Shown here piece after piece: positions 7,366 through 14,687 of a DNA stretch of 55,162 nucleotides. The notes beneath the pieces were generated by a model, which was not told the DNA's origin, did no database searches, and saw only the letters and a program-made list of their open reading frames with translations. Every line of letters starts with the position of its first letter. Position 1 is the stretch's first letter. Source of the stretch: Truepera sp. bin119 (lineage in GTDB: Bacteria; Deinococcota; Deinococci; Deinococcales; Trueperaceae); the NCBI GenBank assembly GCA_002239005.1, contig MPNL01000019.1, positions 1 through 55,162 on the forward strand, read 5' to 3'. A program made the position numbers and the translations under genes.

Positions 7366-8529
7366 ATGAAGATCGCTGACATTCGCGCAGTCCGGATCGA
7401 CTGGCCCGAGCGGGGGGCAGGCACCGAGCAGTGGCGCCCCTCCTGGACTGTGGATGCTGAGGTGGCCAACCCGATGTCGCGCTACCCCCGGGTCAAGCGC
7501 CACCGCAGCCTGTGGTTGCCACGAACCTGGGGGCAGGTATGGTGCAAGGTCACGCTTGAGGACGGTACCTGGGGCTTGGGCCTGACCGACCACGGGCGGG
7601 CGACCGCCGCCGTTATCGATGACCACATCGCACCCAATCTGATCGGCGAGGACGGTTTCGCGATCGAGCGGCTCACCGACATGATGTGGCGGATGACCAT
7701 GCCCTACGGCTCCACCGGCTTGGCCTCCTACGCCGTCAGCGCCGTGGACTTGGCTCTCTGGGATGCCAAGGCGAAGCAGCTAGGCCTGCCCGTCTACAGC
7801 CTCATCGGCGGCCCCCAGAAGGATCGGCTCTACTGCTACGCCACCGGCGATGACATCGACTGGTACCGGGAATTGGGCTTCACCGCCTTCAAGTTGCCCT
7901 GCCCCTACGGGCCTGCTGACGGCCTTGAGGGCCTTGCCAAGAACGAGACCCGAGTCGCCGAGGCGCGCGAGCTAATCGGTGAGGATGCCGAGTTGATGCT
8001 CGACTGTTGGATGGCTCTCGATGTCGAGTATGCGGTGCGACTGGCCGGGTCGTTGCGCCCCTACCGACTCAAGTGGCTGGAGGAGTGCCTGATCCCTGAG
8101 GACTTCGATGCCCACCTCGAGCTGCGCCGCCGGCTCCCGTGGCAGACGCTCGCCACCGGCGAGCACTGGTATACTCACCTGCCCTTCCAGCGGGCGCTGC
8201 GTCACGACGCGGTCGACATCCTCCAGCCCGACATCAACTGGTGCGGTGGCCTCACCACCTGTCTGCGCATCGCCGCTGCGGCCGACGCCAGCGGCAAGCA
8301 GGTAATCCTCCACGGCGGTGCCCGCAACCCCTTTGGCCAGCACTTCAGCTACGCTGTAGCGTGCGTGCCCTGGACCGAGTACTTCGTCGGCTCGGCGCCC
8401 GGCGTCCCGCTGGACGAGGCCGTGAGGATCCCTGGCCAGGCGGTCGCCGAGGAGGGCTGGCTGGTGCCGAGCGACGCCCCCGGCTTCGGCCTCGAGATCC
8501 CTGAAAAGTGGATCGAGCCGTTCTTCTAG
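7366..8529 (+). CDS. rhmD: enolase-superfamily sugar-acid dehydratase, L-rhamnonate dehydratase-like
   Basis: This 387-residue mandelate-racemase-subgroup enzyme strips water from a sugar acid to give the 2-keto-3-deoxy acid. Mg ligands are consistent with D213 (LMLDCWM), E239/E240 (LKWLEECL) and E266 (ATGEHW), with acid/base H316 (ILHGG). The segments LMLDCWMALDV, YRLKWLEECLIPE and WCGGLTT closely parallel E. coli L-rhamnonate dehydratase as I know it, as does the N-terminal ANPMSRY loop. The ATG at 7366 follows GGGAGGTGCTCTACT. With the mutarotase and lactonase genes nearby it argues for a non-phosphorylated deoxyhexose pathway. L-fuconate or a related acid remains possible. Confidence 0.85.
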   Translation: MKIADIRAVRIDWPERGAGTEQWRPSWTVDAEVANPMSRYPRVKRHRSLWLPRTWGQVWCKVTLEDGTWGLGLTDHGRATAAVIDDHIAPNLIGEDGFAIERLTDMMWRMTMPYGSTGLASYAVSAVDLALWDAKAKQLGLPVYSLIGGPQKDRLYCYATGDDIDWYRELGFTAFKLPCPYGPADGLEGLAKNETRVAEARELIGEDAELMLDCWMALDVEYAVRLAGSLRPYRLKWLEECLIPEDFDAHLELRRRLPWQTLATGEHWYTHLPFQRALRHDAVDILQPDINWCGGLTTCLRIAAAADASGKQVILHGGARNPFGQHFSYAVACVPWTEYFVGSAPGVPLDEAVRIPGQAVAEEGWLVPSDAPGFGLEIPEKWIEPFF

Positions 8530-8563
8530 CGCCCCGCGTGTGGGAGAGAGGATATTAGGGACT

Positions 8564-9424
8564 ATGCTGACTCAGGAGCAGATCGACCGCTACCACGCCG
8601 ACGGCTTTGTCACTGTCGAAAACGTACTGAGCGAGGACCTCGTGGCCGAACTCCGACAGGTGACCGACGACTTTGTGGAACGATCCCGAGCCGTCACTGA
8701 GCACGACGATATCTTCGACCTCGAGCCGGGCCACACCCCCGAGGTGCCCCGCCTGCGCCGCCTTAAGGACCCGGTCGACCAGCACTCGGTCTACGCCAGG
8801 ACGATGCGCAACGACGCCATCCTCGACATCGTTGCCCAGCTTATCGGTCCCGGCATCCGCACCAACGGCAACAAGCTCAACATGAAATCCCCCGGCTACG
8901 GCAGCGCCGTGGAGTGGCACCAGGACTGGGCCTTCTACCCGCACAGCAACGACGACCTGCTAGCTGTCGGAGTGGCCATGGACGACGTGACCCGAGAGAA
9001 CGGCTGCATGCTGATGATTCCCGGCTCCCATCGGGGGCCGATCTGCTCCCACCACCAGGACGGTCGCTTTGTGGGGGCTGTCACCGAGGAGATCGAGGGG
9101 GCCGATCGGGCAGTAAGCGTCGAGGTGGGGGCGGGGGGAATTTCGTTGCACCACGTCCGCACCCTGCACGCCTCGGCGCCGAACACCTCGAGTCACCCGC
9201 GACGACTCTTGCTGTTCCAATATTGCGCCGTAGACGCCTGGCCGCTCATCAAACTACCTGATTGGGAGGTGTTTAATGCCGACATTCTGCGAGGCGAGCC
9301 CACCGACCGGCCGCGCCTCGCCGAGGTCCCGGTGCTGATTCCCCTCCCCGAGGCGGAGCGTGGTGGGTCGATCTACGAGAACCAGACGGTTCTCCGGGAG
9401 AAGGTGTTCGGCAGGCCTGCGTAG
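8564..9424 (+). CDS. PhyH-like Fe(II)/2-oxoglutarate dioxygenase (paralog 3)
   Basis: Third PhyH-family oxygenase, 286 residues from ATG 8564 (MLTQEQIDRYHADGF) with TTAGGGACT upstream; a start at 8540 would add eight residues without a better site. The iron triad is H119 and D121 (EWHQDW) with H202 (RTLHASAPN), and MIPGSHRGP at 151-159 is the core strand. It lies 34 bp after the dehydratase gene and 2 bp before the next amidohydrolase gene, so it is clearly co-transcribed with the sugar-acid genes. Its closest window relatives by eye are the other PhyH proteins, though overall similarity is low, suggesting different substrates. Confidence 0.85.
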   Translation: MLTQEQIDRYHADGFVTVENVLSEDLVAELRQVTDDFVERSRAVTEHDDIFDLEPGHTPEVPRLRRLKDPVDQHSVYARTMRNDAILDIVAQLIGPGIRTNGNKLNMKSPGYGSAVEWHQDWAFYPHSNDDLLAVGVAMDDVTRENGCMLMIPGSHRGPICSHHQDGRFVGAVTEEIEGADRAVSVEVGAGGISLHHVRTLHASAPNTSSHPRRLLLFQYCAVDAWPLIKLPDWEVFNADILRGEPTDRPRLAEVPVLIPLPEAERGGSIYENQTVLREKVFGRPA

Positions 9425-9426
9425 TC

Positions 9427-10284
9427 GTGATCGTCGACAGCCACTGTCATGCCTGGTTGCACTGGCCCTATCGACCGGAGGTGCCCGACCCCGAGTCTCG
9501 GGGCACCGTAGAGCAACTCCTGTTCGAGATGGATCAGAACGGTGTCGATCAGGCTGCCATCGTCTGCGCCGGCATCGACTTTAATCCCGATAACAACGGC
9601 TACGTTGCCGAGCAGGTGCGGCGCCACCCCGACCGCCTCTACCAGATTGCCGACGTAGACTGCTCATGGTTGCCTAACTACCACCAAACCGGGGCCGCCG
9701 GACGCCTCCGCGCGGCTGCGGCGCGGCTCCCCTTGGTGGGTTTCTCCCACTACCTGAAGCCTGAGGATGACGGTGCCTGGCTCTGTTCTGACGAGGGTCT
9801 GGCGTTCTTCGGGGCCGCGGCCGAACTCGGCCTCCTCGCGAGCCTCGCCTGCTTCCCCCATCAGCAACTGGCCGTCCGGCGAGTGGCTGAGCGCCTCCCT
9901 GAACTGCCGATCCTCCTCCATCACCTCGGCCTCGCCAAGGCCAAAGAGCCCGATCAGCTCGCAGATGTCCTGGCCTGTGCCCGCCACCCGAACATCTACC
10001 TCAAGCTCTCTGGGTTTTACTACGGGACCGCTGGCGGCCGGTGGGACTTCCCCCACCGCGACACCATTGAGCAGGTGCGTGCCCTCTACGGCCGCTTTGG
10101 CCCCGGGCGCCTCTGCTGGGGCTCGGACTACCCGGTCTGCCGCGCCTTCATCAGCTACCGTCAGGCCCTCGAGTCCTTCCGCACCCACTGCGATTTCGTC
10201 CCCGAGAGCGAGCACGCCCTTATCCTAGGCGGCAACTTCAGGCGCCTGTTGCGGGGCGTCCGGTCCATAGCCCCATTATTCTAG
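9427..10284 (+). CDS. amidohydrolase-2 family TIM-barrel hydrolase (second lactonase candidate)
   Basis: This 285-residue protein has the amidohydrolase-2 pattern: DSHCH at 4-8 (H6, H8), ILLHHLGLAKAKEPDQ in the middle and LCWGSDYPVC with the terminal aspartate. The GTG at 9427 lies 2 bp after the PhyH stop, indicating translational coupling. It is related in fold, but not closely in sequence, to the leftward lactonase at 1475-2335. It could open a different lactone or act as a decarboxylase or hydrolase on a downstream acid. Family-level confidence is high, substrate-level low. Confidence 0.82.
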   Translation: MIVDSHCHAWLHWPYRPEVPDPESRGTVEQLLFEMDQNGVDQAAIVCAGIDFNPDNNGYVAEQVRRHPDRLYQIADVDCSWLPNYHQTGAAGRLRAAAARLPLVGFSHYLKPEDDGAWLCSDEGLAFFGAAAELGLLASLACFPHQQLAVRRVAERLPELPILLHHLGLAKAKEPDQLADVLACARHPNIYLKLSGFYYGTAGGRWDFPHRDTIEQVRALYGRFGPGRLCWGSDYPVCRAFISYRQALESFRTHCDFVPESEHALILGGNFRRLLRGVRSIAPLF

Positions 10285-10307
10285 AGGGGATCACTAAGGA
10301 GAGAATT

Positions 10308-11357
10308 TTGAAGCGAATCGGTATTGGGATCCTCAGCCATGCCCACGGTCATGTCATGGCCTATAGCCGCGTCCTCCAGAAGATGGAGGGGGTCGAACTG
10401 GTCGCCGCCTGGGATGACAATGAGGAGCGCGGCCGCGCGGCCGCTGACACTTACGGCTACGCGTTGCGACCGAGCCCCGAGGAGGTCGTCGAAGACCCCA
10501 GCATCGACGCCGTGATCGTCACCTCGGAGACTAACCGGCACGCTGGTCACGTCGAGCTCGCCGCCGCCGCTGGCAAGCACATCCTCTGTCAGAAACCCAT
10601 GGCTACTACTCTCGAAGACTGCGACCGTATCATCGCCGCGGTGAGGCGCTCCGGTGTCAAATTCAGCATGGCCTACCAGATGCGCCAAGATCCGGTCAAC
10701 CAGAAGATCCGGGAACTCCTAGCTGAGGGCGCGGTCGGCAAGGTAGCAGTCGTCCGCCGGCGCCACTGTATCGGTGTCTTACTCAACCCGGGCTTTGTAA
10801 ACGGCCCCAGCCGCTGGCACTTCGACGCCGAGGCCAATGTCGGCATGTTCTTCGACGACGCCAACCACCCGGCCGACTGGTACTACTGGATCTTCGGCCG
10901 CCCCACTAGCGTCACCGCCACCATCGACCGGATCGTCTCCGACATCCCTACCGACGACAACGGCGTCGCTGTCTACCGCTTTGAGGGGGGTGTTATCGGT
11001 GTCCTCTATAATGGTTCGACCACTGTCGCTGGCGTTAACACTACTGAGATCGACGGTGATGAAGGCACCCTCATTCAGGACTACGGCGACGGGCCCTCGA
11101 CCGCCGCCCCCCGCCCCCCCGGGGCCGTCCCCCTCCGTCTGCTGCGGCGCGGCGACAGCGAGTGGACCACCTTCGACCTGCCCATACCCGCCAGCCAGGG
11201 AGATCGCATCTCCGCCATCCCCGCTCCCTGGGTCGCCTACCTCCGCGGCGAGACCGACGTGCACGTCTCCGCCGAGGAGGGCCGCGTCTCCGTGGAGATG
11301 GTGCTCGGTGCCTACATCTCTGCCAAAGAGGGCCGGCGGGTGGACTTTCCTCTATAA
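10308..11357 (+). CDS. Gfo/Idh/MocA-family oxidoreductase (paralog 2)
   Basis: This 349-residue protein starts with TTG at 10308 behind AAGGAGAGAATT. The N-terminal strand reads KRIGIGILSHAHGH, so the usual G-x-G-x-x-G is replaced by a histidine-rich turn. The usual EKP is present as CQKPMATT near residue 99, so the lysine is kept. The C-terminal half holds FDDANHPADWYYWIFG, in place of the common GxHxxD element. It is the last gene of the rightward operon, 23 bp after the amidohydrolase gene. The altered dinucleotide loop suggests unusual cofactor geometry, or a role other than simple NAD-linked oxidation. Confidence 0.82.
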   Translation: MKRIGIGILSHAHGHVMAYSRVLQKMEGVELVAAWDDNEERGRAAADTYGYALRPSPEEVVEDPSIDAVIVTSETNRHAGHVELAAAAGKHILCQKPMATTLEDCDRIIAAVRRSGVKFSMAYQMRQDPVNQKIRELLAEGAVGKVAVVRRRHCIGVLLNPGFVNGPSRWHFDAEANVGMFFDDANHPADWYYWIFGRPTSVTATIDRIVSDIPTDDNGVAVYRFEGGVIGVLYNGSTTVAGVNTTEIDGDEGTLIQDYGDGPSTAAPRPPGAVPLRLLRRGDSEWTTFDLPIPASQGDRISAIPAPWVAYLRGETDVHVSAEEGRVSVEMVLGAYISAKEGRRVDFPL

Positions 11358-11448
11358 TCTGGAGAGTAATCCGGCAGGCAGTTCCCCTTAAGCCCTACGC
11401 AAAAGGGGTCGTGTGGAAGTCCTTTACCGCTTGGACCTAGGTTGCATA

Positions 11449-11478
11449 TTGACTCTATTCTGCGTGACGGGCTACCGT
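11449..11478 (+). promoter_or_regulatory. possible promoter of the sugar-importer operon
   Basis: TTGACT at 11449-11454 is followed after 18 bp by TACCGT at 11473-11478. The hexamers lie in the 273-bp AT-richer gap between the catabolic operon and the binding-protein gene, where a new promoter is expected. The match to a sigma-70 promoter is moderate and unproven. I see no clear operator palindrome beside it. Confidence 0.3.
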
Positions 11479-11630
11479 AGAGGCACCTCAAAGTACGTTG
11501 GGGGTTGACCGCGAGCTTCACACCACTTGGGTGTCTTTAGAATATTTAAGGAGCACTTTTGGAGTGAACTAGCTTACGACTTGGCGTAGGTGTTCAGAAT
11601 CCTTATTCCCTATTAGTGGAGGTAGTAGAC

Positions 11631-12893
11631 ATGACAGAGAGATCACTTTGGGCACCCCGACTCCTCATAATTGTGCTCTTTGCGTTGGGGTTTGCAGTGG
11701 CACAAGATGTCACGATCGAGATCGTCGGCTGGGGTTCGGGCCAGGCCGTAGTCTACGAAGAGTTCATGAATCAGAACCCAAGTATCGCCGTAACCGAACA
11801 GATGATGCCCTTTGGCGATCTGATCGTGTTCCTGAAAACGCGATTCCTGGCGGGTGAGGCGCCGGATATCGTTCAGCTTCAGCCAGGGCACCTCATCGAG
11901 TTTAGGGATAATCTGCTGCCGCTCGACGACCTGATCGCCAGCGATGCCGAGCTCGACCTAGCCAACTTCGTCCAACCTGCTCTTACCATCACCATCGTCG
12001 ACGGGATGCTGCTCGGGATTCCCCAACACCCGATTGTCAGCGGCATGCTCTGGTACAACAAGGACATCTTCGACGAGCTCGGTCTCCAGGTGCCGACCGA
12101 CTACGACGAATTGAAGGCGGTCGCTCAGGCCTGCCGTGATGCCGGCCATCTGCCGCTGATCCTGAACGGTGGAGACGCCTGGAATCGATTGAACGTAGTC
12201 GAGCAACTGTTCGCCTACTTCGCGCCGGGCAAGAAGGCTCAGGCGGTCGCTGGGGAGATCCCCTGGACCGATCCCGATCTGGTGGCGGGGATGGCCTTCT
12301 TTGAGACCATGGTCGAAGACGGTGTGTTCCAGGACGGCGTAATGGGAGCGGATTTTGGCGTCATGACCGCCTTCAGCGAAGGCAACGGCTGCATAGTTGT
12401 TCAGGGCAGTTGGGCCAAGGGCGGCCAGCTCATCGGCATCAGGCCTGAAGGGACGGTAGGCCTCACCCTGCCGATGCCGTTCCCGGACGTTACCGACTCC
12501 GGCCTGGCCTGGATGCCGGCGCTCGGCACGGGTCACTCGTTCGGCATCAACAAGGACAGCCCTAACATCGAGGCGGCCTGGGAGGTCATGAAGCAGATCA
12601 TCCGGCTGGGCGACCCGTTAGCGAACTACCCGGTGTTGATCCCGGTGTATGCGTCCGGTGTCGACTCACCTGTTATGGCCCGGGCCAATAATATGGGGCA
12701 GTTGGAGGCGACCACGGCGTTCGAGTTGGCCGCCTGGGATGCTGAGGGTGCCTTCCTTAATGACGCCTGGGGCTTCGCTGAAGTGCGCGACGCCATAGCC
12801 GAGGCGGCCTCCGGTGTTGCCACCGGTCAGGTTTCGGCGGAGGTCGCGATGCGCGAGGTGCAGAGGGTCGCCGAGCGGGTGCTGGGACGGTAA
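11631..12893 (+). CDS. ABC transporter extracellular sugar-binding protein
   Basis: This 420-residue secreted protein of the family-1 solute-binding class (COG1653) delivers carbohydrate to the permeases encoded next. The signal peptide is KR-poor but clear: hydrophobic LLIIVLFALGFAVA followed by a likely cut before QDV. The mature part opens with TIEIVGWGSGQAVVYEEF, the typical first strand of sugar-binding proteins. I chose ATG 11631 because GGAGGTAGTAGAC directly precedes it; an upstream GTG at 11616 falls on the ribosome-binding site. It is the first gene of an importer operon and is separated from the permeases by a strong palindrome. Confidence 0.9.
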   Translation: MTERSLWAPRLLIIVLFALGFAVAQDVTIEIVGWGSGQAVVYEEFMNQNPSIAVTEQMMPFGDLIVFLKTRFLAGEAPDIVQLQPGHLIEFRDNLLPLDDLIASDAELDLANFVQPALTITIVDGMLLGIPQHPIVSGMLWYNKDIFDELGLQVPTDYDELKAVAQACRDAGHLPLILNGGDAWNRLNVVEQLFAYFAPGKKAQAVAGEIPWTDPDLVAGMAFFETMVEDGVFQDGVMGADFGVMTAFSEGNGCIVVQGSWAKGGQLIGIRPEGTVGLTLPMPFPDVTDSGLAWMPALGTGHSFGINKDSPNIEAAWEVMKQIIRLGDPLANYPVLIPVYASGVDSPVMARANNMGQLEATTAFELAAWDAEGAFLNDAWGFAEVRDAIAEAASGVATGQVSAEVAMREVQRVAERVLGR

Positions 12894-12961
12894 CCCTTTC
12901 AGGACTCCGGTGACAGTGGGTACTGGTGGTCACCACCAGTACCCCTTACTTCTTGAAAGGG
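12894..12961. promoter_or_regulatory. perfect intergenic palindrome with outer stem over the permease ribosome-binding site
   Basis: Right after the binding-protein stop lies a 27-bp perfect inverted repeat, arms GGGTACTGGTGGT (12918-12930) and ACCACCAGTACCC (12932-12944) around a single C. An outer pair, CCCTTTCA (12894-12901) and TGAAAGGG (12954-12961), frames it. The right outer arm is the AAAGGGGG ribosome-binding site of the permease gene starting at 12972. In RNA this would be a very stable stem-loop. Such structures between binding-protein and permease genes commonly protect the upstream message and lower downstream expression. There is no T-run, so it is not a textbook terminator. Confidence 0.75.
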
Positions 12962-12971
12962 GGCAGTTCGC

Positions 12972-13856
12972 GTGTTGGGTCGGCGCAGGAACAAGGTTAA
13001 GTGGGGGGCCTACCTGTTCTTACTGCCCGCTTTCACCCTCTTCGCTGTCTTCGTGGCCTACCCTATCGGCTTCAACGGCTACCTGAGCTTCCACAACTGG
13101 AACGGGGTCTCCGATACCTGGCAGTGGGTCGGGCTCGAACACTTCGAGCGCATGTTCGGCGAGCGGACGATCCGCCTGTCTCTGCGCAACGCCAGCTTCT
13201 TCTTCATCGGCCACTTGGTCAACATGGCAATCGCGCTGCTACTGGCCGTGCTGCTGAATAACCCCATTCCGGGCCGCAACCTGGCCCGCACCCTGATCTT
13301 CATCCCCTTCGTGGTGGCAGGCTCGATCGTCGCGGTTACCTGGCAGACGATCTATGATCCCAACTTAGGGCCGCTGAACGCCATCTTGCGCGGCGTCGGG
13401 CTAGACAGTTTGGCCCAGAACTGGTTGGCCGATCCGAAGCTCGCCATCTGGTCCATCGTGGTCGTCGGCATCTGGGCCGGCCTGGGCTTCAACCTGGTGG
13501 TGTATCTGGCCTCGCTGCAGTCGATCGACCAGAGCCTCAGAGATGCGGCGCGTGTCGATGGAGCGGGTCGCCTCCAGGTGTTTCGCTTTCTCACCTTCCC
13601 GCTGCTCCGCAACACCCACTTGGTTCTCATCATGCTAGGCATCATCGGGGCGGTTCAGGGCTTCGAGGTACCTTTCATCATGACCGGCGGGGGACCGTAT
13701 GGTGCCACCACCACGCTGGCTATCGAGGTCTACAAGAACGTCTTCAACTTCTCAGAGTTCGGCTACGGTGCAGCGGTGTCGGTATTCACCATGGTCATCC
13801 TGGTGATGTTGATCCTGCTGCAGAGATTTCTCCTTCGTGAACAGAGGATCGACTAG
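12972..13856 (+). CDS. ABC sugar transporter permease, MalF/UgpA type
   Basis: This 294-residue inner-membrane permease has about six membrane segments. The first is at the N-terminus (AYLFLLPAFTLFAVFVAYPI), the typical opening of MalF/UgpA-like permeases. The cytoplasmic coupling loop is DAARVDGAGRLQVFRFLTFP, matching the EAA motif that contacts the ATPase. The GTG at 12972 follows GAAAGGGGGCAGTTCGC, which lies in the outer stem of the upstream palindrome. The stop TAG abuts the next start. No ATPase gene is present, as is usual where a shared MalK-type ATPase is encoded elsewhere. Confidence 0.9.
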   Translation: MLGRRRNKVKWGAYLFLLPAFTLFAVFVAYPIGFNGYLSFHNWNGVSDTWQWVGLEHFERMFGERTIRLSLRNASFFFIGHLVNMAIALLLAVLLNNPIPGRNLARTLIFIPFVVAGSIVAVTWQTIYDPNLGPLNAILRGVGLDSLAQNWLADPKLAIWSIVVVGIWAGLGFNLVVYLASLQSIDQSLRDAARVDGAGRLQVFRFLTFPLLRNTHLVLIMLGIIGAVQGFEVPFIMTGGGPYGATTTLAIEVYKNVFNFSEFGYGAAVSVFTMVILVMLILLQRFLLREQRID

Positions 13857-14666
13857 ATGCTCGCTGGGGACAAGAGCCTGCGGTACTTCAACTTCTTCCT
13901 GATGGTGGTGGTCACCACCGTCCTGATGCTGCCGATCCTTCATGCCTTAAACCGCTCTGTGGAGCCGCCCGGAGGGCTCGGGAATTATATCCGCGTCCTC
14001 ACCGATGCTAGGCTGCCCCGGTTCTATCTAAACAGCATCATCGTCAGCGCTGGCACCATCCTGCTCACGGCGGGCTGCGCCAGCTTAGCGGCGTTCGCCT
14101 TTTCGAAGCTTACGTTTCCCTTCAGGAACACTCTGCTCCTCACTCTGCTGGTAACGCTGCTGGTGCCGTTTACGACGATGATCATTCCACTATTTGTGCT
14201 GATCAGGGGTTTCGACTTATACAACACCTATCTCGGGCTGATCCTGCCGCTGGCGGCGTTCGGGGTCCCCTTTCACACGATACTCATCGCAAACTATATG
14301 AACGGTTTGCCCAACGAACTGATGGACGCAGCCTATATCGACGGCTGCTCGGACTTCGGGGCGTTCTGGCGGATCATGCTGCCCCTAAGCATGCCAGTGC
14401 AGGCGGTGGTGATCGTCCTCACCTTTCTAGGTTCGTGGAACAATTACCTTCTGCCGCTGATTCTGCTGCGGGACCAGGAGATGCATACGGTGGCGCTCGC
14501 GGCGGTAAGTTGGGCCAACGACGCCGGCGCGCTCTCCCAGTTCGGCGAGGTGTCTTACGACACCCTGTTCGCAGCGCTCTTCCTGCTGGCGGCACCGACG
14601 TTGATCGTCTTCTTGCTGTTCCAGCGGGTGTTCATCGGCAGCGTGACTTCGGGCGCCATCAAGTGA
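13857..14666 (+). CDS. ABC sugar transporter permease, MalG/UgpE type (copy 1)
   Basis: This 269-residue permease is the partner of the preceding gene, with no bases between stop and start. About six membrane segments are visible, beginning FNFFLMVVVTTVLMLPI. The EAA loop is MDAAYIDGCSDFGAFWRIMLP. The periplasmic stretch AVSWANDAGALSQFGEVSYD before the last helix is intact here but missing in the duplicate at 16882-17643. The C-terminus ends with FQRVFIGSVTSGAIK, the normal close of MalG-like permeases. Together with the binding protein it imports a mono- or oligosaccharide, probably the substrate of the next gene. Confidence 0.9.
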   Translation: MLAGDKSLRYFNFFLMVVVTTVLMLPILHALNRSVEPPGGLGNYIRVLTDARLPRFYLNSIIVSAGTILLTAGCASLAAFAFSKLTFPFRNTLLLTLLVTLLVPFTTMIIPLFVLIRGFDLYNTYLGLILPLAAFGVPFHTILIANYMNGLPNELMDAAYIDGCSDFGAFWRIMLPLSMPVQAVVIVLTFLGSWNNYLLPLILLRDQEMHTVALAAVSWANDAGALSQFGEVSYDTLFAALFLLAAPTLIVFLLFQRVFIGSVTSGAIK

Positions 14667-14687
14667 TTCGGTAGAGGAGGTAACCGG

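Noticed and set aside
6905-7369. A 154-codon rightward frame in the gap before the dehydratase gene
   Set aside because: Its product is Arg/Pro/Ser-rich without family resemblance and it runs across the ribosome-binding site of the next gene. A different frame there looks more like decayed coding sequence.
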